Shown here in pieces: positions 51,209 to 59,371 of a stretch of 64,000 nucleotides of DNA (within the stretch, counting starts at the first letter, position 1; every line of letters starts with the position of its first letter). A model generated the notes under the pieces. That model saw nothing but the letters and a program-made list of their open reading frames with translations, had not been told where the DNA came from and ran no database searches. A program made the position numbers and the translations under genes. Source of the DNA: VXOI01 sp965197575 (GTDB lineage Bacteria > Chloroflexota > Dehalococcoidia > Lucifugimonadales > UBA3495); the NCBI GenBank assembly GCA_965197575.1, contig OZ240214.1, positions 1,860,001 through 1,924,000 of the forward strand, in the 5' to 3' direction.

Positions 51209-51508
51209 CTAATCCGGCAACCCGCCCACGGCTTCATCAAAGGTTATTACCGGGTATATGGCGACCGTGTTCCAGACGGCCAGGCCCATGTCGACGATGG
51301 CATCGTCCACTGCGTGGCCGTGGGGCGCGTCGAACACTAGGAACGTCATGTGGGCCGACTTGCTGACCCAACCATGCTGAAAAGCACACTGATGGGACTG
51401 CAACACGTCCTTCATGTTGGCCACCATTGTGACCACCCGGTCGCGGATTTCCAGCGCCACGCCAGGGCATTTCTCCGGGTCGTGACGCAGCGAGGCTAGG
51501 TAAAGCAT
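51209..51508 (-). CDS. Small protein, possibly ferredoxin-like (DUF3303-like)
   Basis: 99 residues. The strand-helix-strand pattern (MLYLASLRHDPEKCPG, MTFLVFDAPHGHAVDDAIVDM) and the ending AVWNTVAIYPVITFDEAVGG resemble the small dimeric alpha+beta barrel proteins of the DUF3303/muconolactone-isomerase type. HGWVSKSAHMTF has His-Ser residues in the centre. The function is unknown. It lies 15 bases downstream of the sugar phosphate isomerase-like gene and is probably co-transcribed with it. Confidence 0.65.
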   Translation of the reverse strand: MLYLASLRHDPEKCPGVALEIRDRVVTMVANMKDVLQSHQCAFQHGWVSKSAHMTFLVFDAPHGHAVDDAIVDMGLAVWNTVAIYPVITFDEAVGGLPD

Positions 51509-51523
51509 ACAAACTCCAGAAGT

Positions 51524-52345
51524 CTACTGCTCGAATCCCAAGTAGGCGAAGCCGCTTTGCAGGTTGTCGAACACTTCGGGGTTGGGCGGGATTTCCAGAA
51601 TCGCCGGGCCGTCGAAGCCCTTGGATTCCAGTATTTCCCGCATCTTCAGGCAGTCCAAGTCGCCGGTGTCCACCGTCGGGTGGGCCTGTCCGCCGCGCAT
51701 CTGCTTGAAATGGACAATCTTGATCATGTCCAACGGCAGGGCATCAAGGTCGTTCAGAGGAGACGATTCCGGGTAGCGGCGCAACTGGTTGGTAGGGTCG
51801 GGGCATAGGCCAATGTAATCGCGGGCTTCGGGCTCCATCCTCTCCCGCACTGCCGTCACCAGCATGGCCATGCTGCTTATGGGAAGGCCGGAGTTCTCCA
51901 TCGACAGCACCACCCCCTGCCGCGCCGCCTCCGAGGCCAGACCGGCCAGTCTCCAAGCCGCGTCCGGAATGTCGTCCGGCAACTCCCAAGGAGCGTCGAA
52001 GGGCGTGGGGTCGACCACGCGGAGCTGAGGCCGCTCGCCGCCCACCAACTTCGCGCCGGTCAAGGCCGCCTGGAATGCTTCACCGTGGGGGTCGGTGGAC
52101 CGGGTGAGACAGGGCCAGGCCATCGCCAGGTCGTAGGAAAGGTCAGGGTAGGTATCGATCACCGACGTCAGCCCGGAGAGGACTGGACGCCAGTCGCCGC
52201 CGCTCCCTTGCTCGCAGTCGCCCAGACAGGTCTGCCGCAGTTCGATGTGCTTGGCCCCCTTCTCCCGTGCCAGGCCGACTAGGTCGATGAGTTCCTGCGA
52301 CTCCAGTTGCATCCGCCATGAATTGGTGATTGCGCCGTGTATCAT
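51524..52345 (-). CDS. Sugar phosphate isomerase/epimerase-like TIM-barrel protein
   Basis: 273 residues from ATG 52345 (ribosome site CAGGAGCG); a longer frame to 52393 adds 16 residues with no site. KHIELRQTCLG, VVLSMENSGLPIS, the CPDPTNQLR segment and MIKIVHFKQM resemble xylose-isomerase-like TIM barrels with metal-binding E (SMEN), D (CPDPTN) and H (VHFKQ). The final Glu is in GPAILEIPPNPE. The substrate is unknown. It is transcribed with the 51209 gene and divergent from the sulfite-oxidase-like gene. Confidence 0.83.
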   Translation of the reverse strand: MIHGAITNSWRMQLESQELIDLVGLAREKGAKHIELRQTCLGDCEQGSGGDWRPVLSGLTSVIDTYPDLSYDLAMAWPCLTRSTDPHGEAFQAALTGAKLVGGERPQLRVVDPTPFDAPWELPDDIPDAAWRLAGLASEAARQGVVLSMENSGLPISSMAMLVTAVRERMEPEARDYIGLCPDPTNQLRRYPESSPLNDLDALPLDMIKIVHFKQMRGGQAHPTVDTGDLDCLKMREILESKGFDGPAILEIPPNPEVFDNLQSGFAYLGFEQ

Positions 52346-52477
52346 CGCGCGCTCCTGAACACCCGATTGACCAAAATTGATTACAATAGACACTATGGGG
52401 TTGCCGGGTTAATATGCACCCTGCCGCCCCCGGTGTCCAGTAACCGCCGAGGGCGGGAGGCCCTGAAGAGAGGTCCC

Positions 52478-52993
52478 ATGAGCGACGAACGCAGGTTCGA
52501 GAAGTTGCCCGTATTCACCGATGTGGTCCCTGACGGGCCGTGGCAGTCGTTGACTATCGACGGACTGGTTTCCAAGCCCTTGACCCTGAGCGCGGACGAC
52601 CTCGCCGCGGTCGCGCAAAGGAAGTTCACCGACGACTTTCGTTGCGTCGAGGGGTGGGTCGCGCCGGACCAACGGTGGGAAGGCATCCCCTTGGCCGACC
52701 TGCTGGCACTGGCCGGAACGCTTCCCGAAGCGAGCTTCCTCGCCTGCTCCGCCGGGAGCTACACCGTCGGACTGCCGCTGGCCGAGGCGTGGGACGACGG
52801 CGCAATCGTCGCCTTGCGCTTGAACGACGAACCCCTGCCGGCCGTTCACGGTGGCCCCTGCCGGTTGGTGGCCCTGGGCAAGCAGTGCCACTACAGCGTC
52901 AAGTGGTTGGACCGCATCAGCGTGGTCGCCGCCGCCCCCAAGGACACCGGGCTGGAAATTGTGCAAGTCCGGAACGCCAGCCGCGGCAAGTAG
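52478..52993 (+). CDS. Molybdopterin-dependent (sulfite-oxidase-fold) oxidoreductase, small
   Basis: 171 residues from ATG 52478 with a GAGAGG site. The core is the oxidoreductase molybdopterin-binding domain: DDFRCVEGWVAPDQRWEGIPLADLLALAG, where the Cys in FRCVEGW is the expected Mo ligand. YTVGLPLAEAWDDGAIVAL and HGGPCRLVALGKQCHYSVKWLD continue the domain. This short YedY/MsrP-like form lacks the dimer domain and often has its own membrane partner, which is not seen here. The substrate is unknown. It precedes an amidohydrolase gene by 28 bases. Confidence 0.85.
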   Translation: MSDERRFEKLPVFTDVVPDGPWQSLTIDGLVSKPLTLSADDLAAVAQRKFTDDFRCVEGWVAPDQRWEGIPLADLLALAGTLPEASFLACSAGSYTVGLPLAEAWDDGAIVALRLNDEPLPAVHGGPCRLVALGKQCHYSVKWLDRISVVAAAPKDTGLEIVQVRNASRGK

Positions 52994-53021
52994 CGTCCTC
53001 TATTTCGATCGAGGTGTACCA

Positions 53022-53978
53022 ATGCGCACCATCGACATCCACGCCCACATTTCCCCGGCAGATTTTGTAGAAGCGTTCCGCAAGGGAGAAAGCTGGCACG
53101 GTATACCCGCCAGCGCCGTGGCCAACCAACGGTACAATCCCAAGACATCGTGGACACCGGAAGAGCGTCTGGCCGACATGAACTCCCTTGGAGTCGACGT
53201 GCAGGTGTTGTCCACCAACGCCTCCTTCTATTTCTACGAGAAAGACGCCGCCCAAATCACCGCGATGGACCAGGACTGCAACGACTACGTGGCCCAACTG
53301 GTCAAGGACAACCCGCAGCGGTTCTCCGGGTTCGCCACGCTGCCGATGCAGGACATCACAGCCGCCATCGCCGAGTTGGAGCGGGGAATGAGCATGAGCC
53401 TGAAGGGCGCCATGATCGGAGACCACGTCAACGGCAAGACGTTCGATGATCCACAGTTCCTGCCCTTCTGGAAGGCGGCGGAGCAGGCCGGGGCGGTCAT
53501 TCTGGTGCACCAGGGCGGCGACACCATCGTCAGCCCGCGCAACAGCCGGTATCACCTGCCCAACACCATCGGCAATCTGGGCGACCGGACGGTCACCTTC
53601 GCCTCCCTGGTTTTTGGCGGGGTGATGGACGCCTGCCCCGGTCTGAAGGTGTGCCTGTGCCACGGCGGGGGCTACACCTGCTTCGGCATCGGCCGGATGG
53701 ACCGGGGCTGGCAGGTGCGCCGGGAGGCGCGGACCATCGACCAACCCCCCAGCGCCTACCTCAACCGTTTCTATTATGACTGCCTCACTCACAGCGAGCA
53801 GGCGCTCCGCTACCTCATCGACAGCGTCGGCATAGACCGGGTGGTCTTCGGGACCGACTGGCCCTTCGACATGGCCATCGATTGGCCAGTTTCCTGGATT
53901 CTGGGGCTCGAAAGCCTCACCCAGGACGAAAAGGAGGCCATTCTTTACAAGAACCTGGAAAAGCTGCTGGGCATTTAA
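53022..53978 (+). CDS. Amidohydrolase_2 family protein (ACMSD-like)
   Basis: 318 residues from ATG 53022. The N-terminal IDIHAHISPADFVEAF has H-x-H, then ERLADMNSLGVDVQVLS. VILVHQGGD carries the next His, LKVCLCHGGGYTCFGIGRMDRGW another and VVFGTDWPFD the catalytic Asp. The pattern is that of 2-amino-3-carboxymuconate semialdehyde decarboxylase and related 4-oxalomesaconate hydratase or decarboxylases. It lies between the sulfite-oxidase-like and LLM-oxidoreductase genes, all on the same strand within 60 bases of each other. Together they may serve one catabolic route. Confidence 0.87.
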   Translation: MRTIDIHAHISPADFVEAFRKGESWHGIPASAVANQRYNPKTSWTPEERLADMNSLGVDVQVLSTNASFYFYEKDAAQITAMDQDCNDYVAQLVKDNPQRFSGFATLPMQDITAAIAELERGMSMSLKGAMIGDHVNGKTFDDPQFLPFWKAAEQAGAVILVHQGGDTIVSPRNSRYHLPNTIGNLGDRTVTFASLVFGGVMDACPGLKVCLCHGGGYTCFGIGRMDRGWQVRREARTIDQPPSAYLNRFYYDCLTHSEQALRYLIDSVGIDRVVFGTDWPFDMAIDWPVSWILGLESLTQDEKEAILYKNLEKLLGI

Positions 53979-54034
53979 CACAAGAGGCTCTGGCCACCCT
54001 GCTAGGGAGTCAAGCCAATCGGGCAGGAGGAACG

Positions 54035-55075
54035 ATGAACACCGGAGTGTTCCTGGAATTCCCGGCGCTGGAGGACGTGACCGACCAGCAAGCCTTCCAG
54101 CAGGGATTCAAGATCGCGGAAGAGGCGGAGCGGCTGGGGGCGGAGGCGGTCTGGCTGGCCGAATACCATTTTATTCCCTTTAGCGTGCTGTCCTCGCCGG
54201 TCATGGTGGCCACGGCCATCGCCGCCCGAACCAGCAAGATACGCATCGGCCTCGGCGTGTTGTTGCTGCCGTTGGGGAACCCCATTCGCATCGCCGAGGA
54301 AATCGCCACCCTGGACCACATCTGTCAGGGGCGGTTGGATTTCGGCGTCGGCCGGGGCACCTTCCCGGAGCACCACGACGCCTTCCTGTCGCCCTACCCG
54401 GAGAGCCGGGGCCGGTTCGAGGAATACCTGGAGATCATCCTCAAGGCCTGGACCACCGAGCAGTTCTCCTTCGAGGGCGACCACTACAAGTGCTACGACC
54501 TGGCGGTCCGGCCCAAGCCCTACCAGCAGCCCCACCCGCCCATCCGCATCGGCATCACCTCGGCCGAGACCTTCCCTATCATCGGGCGGATGGGCTACCC
54601 GGTCTTCGTCAACCCATCCCGCGTCTTCGCCCTCTCGGAATTGGCGGAACACGTGAATGCCTACCAGTCGGCCTGGAAGGAGGCAGGGCACCTTGGGGAG
54701 GGCAACGTAGGGATTCGCCTGCCGGTCTACCTTGCTGAGACCGAGGAGAAGGCATACAACGAGCCCATGGAAAGCACGCAGGTCACAATGCAGGGTATTG
54801 GCGTCCGGGTCGCCGCCAGCGCGGACCGAGTCGGCACCCCCGGCGACTGGCGGGCCGAGTCCGCCCGCCTCATGGACATGACCTACGACGACTGGCTGCG
54901 GGACAAAGTAGTCTTCGGGACTCCTGAGCGGGTGCTCGACAGGCTCCTGGAGCTCAAGGAGCAACTCCAGCTTTCCCATATCGTCTTCGAGTTCAACTCG
55001 GGCCGCCGCATCCCCCACCAACTACAACTGAACTCGTTGCGGCTGCTCATGGACCGGGTAGTACCGCACCTTTAA
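54035..55075 (+). CDS. LLM-class flavin-dependent oxidoreductase
   Basis: 346 residues from ATG 54035 with an AGGAGG site. NTGVFLEFP starts the barrel; EAVWLAEYHFIPFSVLSSPVMVATAIAARTSKIRIG is the alkanal monooxygenase-like part. GRLDFGVGRGTFPEHHDAF, VRPKPYQQPHPPIRIG and the C-terminal TPERVLDRLLELKEQL follow. This resembles bacterial luciferase-type FMN monooxygenases more than the F420-type. The substrate is unknown. It is the third gene in a row with 52478 and 53022. Confidence 0.88.
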   Translation: MNTGVFLEFPALEDVTDQQAFQQGFKIAEEAERLGAEAVWLAEYHFIPFSVLSSPVMVATAIAARTSKIRIGLGVLLLPLGNPIRIAEEIATLDHICQGRLDFGVGRGTFPEHHDAFLSPYPESRGRFEEYLEIILKAWTTEQFSFEGDHYKCYDLAVRPKPYQQPHPPIRIGITSAETFPIIGRMGYPVFVNPSRVFALSELAEHVNAYQSAWKEAGHLGEGNVGIRLPVYLAETEEKAYNEPMESTQVTMQGIGVRVAASADRVGTPGDWRAESARLMDMTYDDWLRDKVVFGTPERVLDRLLELKEQLQLSHIVFEFNSGRRIPHQLQLNSLRLLMDRVVPHL

Positions 55076-55096
55076 TGGCCGTATAGGGTTCGCACA

Positions 55097-56254
55097 ATGT
55101 TTTTGAGCATCACGCCGCGCAACGTGCTGTCCTTTGGGCCGGAGACGGCTCCCATAGAACTAGGGCCGTTAAACTTGCTGATCGGCCCCAACGCCTCTGG
55201 CAAGTCCAACTTGATAGAAACGATAGCGCTGATGCGGGCCACGGCCAGCGACCCGGGCGCCGTGATACGGTTAAGCGGCGGAGTCGGCGAGTGGGTCTGG
55301 AAGGGGAATTCCGAGGGGACAGCGTCAATCGACGTTGTGGTGGAGAACCCGAAAGGTAAACAGCCGTTGCGCCATGTCCTGGAATTCGGTCAATCGGGTC
55401 AGGAGTTCCGCGTCTTGGACGAACGAATCGAGAACGAGCGGCCATACGAGGAAGAAAGATCCCCTTATTTCTTTTTCCAGTATCAGCAAGGGGAACCGGT
55501 GTTAAATGTGCAGGGACGCCCAAGGAGACTTAAACGCGAAAGCGTGAATTATGGCCGTTCCATTATTTCCCAGAGGCGGGACCCAGAACAGTATCCCGAA
55601 ATAACCTATCTTGCAGACACCTACGAAAAAGTGAGGATATACCGGGAATGGACCTTCGGGGGGGAATCTCTGTATCGGCGCCCGCTACGGGCGGATACGC
55701 GCAATGACCGGTTGCAGGAGAATTTTTCAAATCTCGACATGTTCCTGAACCGGCTGAGACGCTTTCCAGAAGCAAAAGACAACATTTTGGCCTGTTTGAG
55801 AGACCTCTACGAAGACTTTACCGATTTTGATGTCAGCATAGAGGGTGGTACTGTCCAGGTCTATTTCACCGAAGGCAGGTTCACCATACCGGCCACCAGG
55901 CTGTCGGACGGGACACTACGCTACCTGTGCCTCCTGGCGATCCTATGCGACCCCACGCCGCCACCGTTGGTCTGCATTGAGGAACCGGAGTTGGGGCTGC
56001 ACCCAGACATACTTCCCAAGATCGCCGATCTGCTGTTGGAGACTTCGAAAAAGACCCAGTTGATTGTCACGACCCATTCGGACATCCTGGTAGACGCCAT
56101 GACCGACAGCCCAGAGGCAGTAGTCGTCTGTGAGAAGCGCAATGGACAGACCGCCATGCAGCGGCTGGACGCCGGGGACCTGGATGTATGGCTGGACCGT
56201 TACCGTCTCGGAGAGTTGTGGACGCGCGGTGAGTTGGGCGGAAATCAATGGTGA
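55097..56254 (+). CDS. AAA family ATPase (AAA_21/RecF-like), partner of a DUF4276 gene
   Basis: 385 residues. Walker A is G30-PNASGKS-N38 after NVLSFGPETAPIELGPLNLLI. The ABC-like signature is ATRLSDGTLRYLCLLA, Walker B is L-VCIEEPELGLHPD at about 291-303, and the switch His is in IVTTHSDIL. These make it a RecF/SMC-class ATPase of the type used with TOPRIM nucleases in OLD, PARIS and related defence systems. DUF4276 genes often follow such ATPases. It overlaps the next gene by seven bases. GC is lower than in the flanks. Confidence 0.9.
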   Translation: MFLSITPRNVLSFGPETAPIELGPLNLLIGPNASGKSNLIETIALMRATASDPGAVIRLSGGVGEWVWKGNSEGTASIDVVVENPKGKQPLRHVLEFGQSGQEFRVLDERIENERPYEEERSPYFFFQYQQGEPVLNVQGRPRRLKRESVNYGRSIISQRRDPEQYPEITYLADTYEKVRIYREWTFGGESLYRRPLRADTRNDRLQENFSNLDMFLNRLRRFPEAKDNILACLRDLYEDFTDFDVSIEGGTVQVYFTEGRFTIPATRLSDGTLRYLCLLAILCDPTPPPLVCIEEPELGLHPDILPKIADLLLETSKKTQLIVTTHSDILVDAMTDSPEAVVVCEKRNGQTAMQRLDAGDLDVWLDRYRLGELWTRGELGGNQW

Positions 56255-56877
56255 AAGTCTACGTTGAAGGCGGCGGCGATAGCAAAGAGCTTCGAACCCG
56301 GTGTAGAGAGGGTTTCAGCAAGCTGGTTGAGCGAGCCGGTTTCAAGGACAGAATGCCCAAGTTTGTCGCCTGCGGCGGGCGAACCTAAGCATTCGGCAAT
56401 TTCCAGACTGCCCTGTCAGCGAATAGCCAAGAGCACAGTCTACTGTTAGTCGACAGTGAAGACTCGGTCTCAGTACCTAACTGGTCTAACTACACGTCTG
56501 AGGCCTGGGACCATCTCGCCGCCCGAGACGGCTGGCAACGTCCTGCGGCGGCTGCCGACGATCAGGCGCAGTTGATGGCCACCAGCATGGAAACCTGGAT
56601 TACGACTGACCGCTCAGCCTTGCGTCGGTTTTTCCCTCACATCAACGAGAACGCCCTCTTACCAAAAAACAACCTTGAAGGCCGTCAGAAGAACGGCGTG
56701 TTTTCCTCGCTGGTAAATGCCACGGCCGGCGCAGACAGCCAAAAGCAGTACAAAAAGGGAGACAAGTCGTTCAAGCTGCTCGCTACGCTTGACCCGGAAA
56801 CGCTCCGCAGACACCTGCCCCACTTCAGCCGGTTCGTCGAGGCCCTCAACAGGCATTTGCCGGAGCCTCGACGATAG
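56248..56877 (+). pseudogene. DUF4276 (TOPRIM-like) protein gene interrupted by an in-frame TAA
   Basis: From ATG 56248 the frame reads VKVYVEGGGDSKELR, the DUF4276/TOPRIM first motif with E7, and runs on to CGGRT. It then hits TAA at 56386-56388 (codon 47). The same frame continues to 56877: AFGNFQTALSA, SLLLVDSEDSVS (D69...D72, the second TOPRIM motif), then a long C-terminal part ending in EALNRHLPEPRR. One base change (for example GAA or CAA) would give a normal ~209-residue protein. As it stands only the first 46 residues, or a restart downstream, can be made. It is translationally coupled to the AAA ATPase. It may be a pseudogene, an assembly error, or a readthrough codon. Confidence 0.85.
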
Positions 56878-56896
56878 CAACGATTAGCGAATAGCG

Positions 56897-57328
56897 TTAG
56901 TGGCCGTGCTGGGCCAGCTCTATCAGTACGCCGCGGGCTGCCGATGGGTGCAGGAAGCCTATGTCTCCGCCCATCAAGCCGGTGCGCGGTATTTTATCGA
57001 TCAGCCTGATGCCCAAGGCGTCCAGTGTGGTTAGCTTGTCCGCGATTTCGTCCACCTCGAAGCAGACGTGGTGGAGTCCCTCGCCGCGGTTGGCGATGTG
57101 GGTGGTTATCAGGCTGTCGGCGCTGGTGCCTTCCAACAGTTCCAGGTTAGTCTCGCCGACCGGCACAAAGCAGCCGCGGACCCCGATGTCCTCGCGGACG
57201 ATGATCTGGCCGGGCTTGAAGCCGAACAGGCCCCGGTAGAACTCGATGCTCTCGTCCAGGTTGGCTACGGCAATGCCGATGTGATGCACCAGATCAGTGG
57301 CGACCGGCGGTGTTCCGGGCAGGGTCAT
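56897..57328 (-). CDS. Methylmalonyl-CoA epimerase-like VOC protein
   Basis: 143 residues with two glyoxalase-like repeats. DLVHHIGIAVANLDESIEFYRGLFGF begins the first; the metal His is H16 or its neighbour. ETNLELLEGTSADS follows, then GLHHVCFEVDEI with a further His, and GVLIELAQHGH with the last Glu. This is the methylmalonyl-CoA epimerase pattern, used in propionyl-CoA and branched-chain degradation. The mutase is not in the window. The gene is minus-strand and ends close to the broken DUF4276 gene. Confidence 0.85.
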   Translation of the reverse strand: MTLPGTPPVATDLVHHIGIAVANLDESIEFYRGLFGFKPGQIIVREDIGVRGCFVPVGETNLELLEGTSADSLITTHIANRGEGLHHVCFEVDEIADKLTTLDALGIRLIDKIPRTGLMGGDIGFLHPSAARGVLIELAQHGH

Positions 57329-57343
57329 GTTGCGCCTCCTTGT

Positions 57344-57449
57344 TTACATGGATGTACAGGATAGACAGGATGGTTGGTCCTTGAACCTCTTGAACACTCC
57401 GACCTTCTCCGGCTCTCGTATATCCTGTTTATCCTGTGCATCCATGTAA
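57344..57449. repeat. Inverted repeat with ACAGGATA units
   Basis: 28-base arms at 57344-57371 and 57422-57449 match as reverse complements at 26 of 28 positions (TTACATGGATG.ACAGGATA.ACAGGAT). Fifty bases lie between. Each arm contains two ACAGGAT units, a well-known dispersed bacterial repeat style. It sits between the epimerase and TPP-enzyme genes. Confidence 0.85.
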
Positions 57450-57451
57450 GA

Positions 57452-59086
57452 TTAGAATGTGGACTTGCGGCCTTCCATGTTGGTGTGGATGTCCAGCAGC
57501 ACCGTCCGGCCGTCGCGGTTCAGTTGTTGTGCCCGCACGAGGGCCGGCGCGACCTCCGCCGGCTGCGTCACGGTTATGCCGACGGCGCCCATGCCCTCGG
57601 CGATCTTGGCGTAGTCGCCGCCCATGCGGGTGAGACCGAACAGCTCGTTGGCCACCGGGTAACCGCCGGGGTAGGTGGCCATCCCGCCGTTGTTCAGCAC
57701 GATGGTGGTGATGGGCGCGCCCGCCCGCACCGAGGTCTCTATGTCCAGTCCCGACATGCCGAAGGCCCCGTCGCCCATGAAATTCAGGCAAAAGCGGTTG
57801 GGGTCGGCGAGCTTGGCCCCGATCATCAACGGAATCCCGTATCCGAGGTGGGTGGACTTTCCCCAACCGATGTAGCTGTGGGGCGTGGTTGCGGTGTAGA
57901 AGGGTATAATCGAGTCGCGGGGAGCGCCGGCGTCGTGGGTGACCACGCTGTTCTCCCTATCCAGCGTACGCTCCAGCTCGTTAATCACACGGTAGGTGCC
58001 GATGGGCACCTCGTCGGTCTCCAGCAGCGGCGTCCACTCGGCCAGCCAACCCTTGCGGACTTCCGCGATCTCTTCGGCGACGCCGTTGGCGGGCCTCCCT
58101 GACGGGCCAATCTGTCCTTTCACCTCGTCGATCAGCGCCTGCAAGGTCAACTTGGCGTCGCCGGGCAGGCCGACGTCGACAGAGAAGTCCTTATTGATGT
58201 CCTCGATGCTCTCCACGTTGTGGATGATGACCTTGCCGTCGGGAATCGGCTGTCCGTAGCTGGTGCGGGTCATGCTCGACCCGACGGCGAACAGCACGTC
58301 GGACTCCTGGAGCCACTTGCGGGCGGGCAGGGAGGTCGCGCCGCTGCCCGCGCCCAACGCCAGTGGGTGGCGCTCGTCGAAGGACGACTTACCCGGCATG
58401 GTGGTGTAGACCGGAATCTGGGTTAGCTCGGCCAACTCCCGCAGCTCGGCGGTAGCCGAGGAGAACAGGACGCCCATCCCCGACCAGATGACGGGCTTCT
58501 TGGCGTTGAGCAGCAACCGGGCTGCGTCGGCCACGTCGCCGCGGGAGGGCGACTGTAGCAACCGCTTCGGCGCTTGGTAATTCAGCGCCGACTCCGGGAC
58601 TTCCTGCCCGCTCACGTCGGCCGGTATCTCAACGATGACCGGCCCCGGACGGCCGTTGCGGAGGTGGTGGAAAGCCCGCCGCATCACCGCTGCGACCTGA
58701 CCCGGCGCGGTGATGACCTCGGCGTGCTTTGACACGGACTCGTAGGAGCGGACCGGGGAGAAGTTGGGCCGCACGGCGTACTGGCCCAACGCCGGGCCAC
58801 CGGCGAGATACAGGATCGGGATGTTGTCGGAAAAGGCTTGGGCGATGCCGCCGTGGGAGTTCTCCGAGCCGGGGCCGCCCTGGGTGATGGCCACGCCGAA
58901 CTTCCGGCGGTCGTTCATCCGGCTGTAGCCGTCGGCGGCCATCAGCGCGCCCCGTTCCTGGCGGAACATGATGGGGCGGATGCCTTCCTTGGCCGCCGAT
59001 TCGATCAGGTTGTTGGAGGGGAAACAGGCTACCCATTCGACGCCCTCGGTCTTCAGGACCCGGGCCACCGCATCGTTAACGTTCAT
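57452..59086 (-). CDS. Thiamine-pyrophosphate-dependent enzyme (acetolactate-synthase-like)
   Basis: 544 residues. The PYR domain shows VEWVACFPSNN and QERGALMAADGYSRM with the conserved Glu. The central domain is around PVIWSGMGVLFSSATAELRELAE. The PP domain has NFMGDGAFGMSGLDIETSVRAG then VLNNGGM, the TPP-Mg motif GDG...NN. Relatives include acetolactate synthase, benzoylformate and sulfopyruvate decarboxylases, and oxalyl-CoA decarboxylase; the substrate is not clear. No small regulatory subunit is nearby. It is divergent from the Rieske-amidohydrolase gene. Confidence 0.88.
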   Translation of the reverse strand: MNVNDAVARVLKTEGVEWVACFPSNNLIESAAKEGIRPIMFRQERGALMAADGYSRMNDRRKFGVAITQGGPGSENSHGGIAQAFSDNIPILYLAGGPALGQYAVRPNFSPVRSYESVSKHAEVITAPGQVAAVMRRAFHHLRNGRPGPVIVEIPADVSGQEVPESALNYQAPKRLLQSPSRGDVADAARLLLNAKKPVIWSGMGVLFSSATAELRELAELTQIPVYTTMPGKSSFDERHPLALGAGSGATSLPARKWLQESDVLFAVGSSMTRTSYGQPIPDGKVIIHNVESIEDINKDFSVDVGLPGDAKLTLQALIDEVKGQIGPSGRPANGVAEEIAEVRKGWLAEWTPLLETDEVPIGTYRVINELERTLDRENSVVTHDAGAPRDSIIPFYTATTPHSYIGWGKSTHLGYGIPLMIGAKLADPNRFCLNFMGDGAFGMSGLDIETSVRAGAPITTIVLNNGGMATYPGGYPVANELFGLTRMGGDYAKIAEGMGAVGITVTQPAEVAPALVRAQQLNRDGRTVLLDIHTNMEGRKSTF

Positions 59087-59262
59087 AGTTGGCTTCGCTC
59101 CGATAACACAGAAATCAACGAGAGGATTTTAACATGGGGCCGCGCCGTTCCGGTGACTGTGGGTGCGAGACTAAGAGGCGGCGCTGCAACGACTAATATC
59201 GTCGTCAAATTGTGCTTGGCATGGGTATCTCGTTCATTTGCGCCCGGTCGCTTGAGGAATAA

Positions 59263-59291
59263 TTGACACGCATATTCTCGTACTTTAGACT
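59263..59291 (+). promoter_or_regulatory. Candidate promoter of the Rieske-amidohydrolase gene
   Basis: TTGACA (59263-59268) is followed after exactly 17 bases by TAGACT (59286-59291), 4/6 to TATAAT. The start codon is 80 bases downstream, leaving a leader with the GGAGGA ribosome site at its end. Confidence 0.5.
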
Positions 59292-59371
59292 TGGCGCGTT
59301 ACCTAATGATTGGGGGTAGACCGACTCCCTATGGGTTCGTATTCCCTGACTACAAAATCGGAGGAAGTTTG

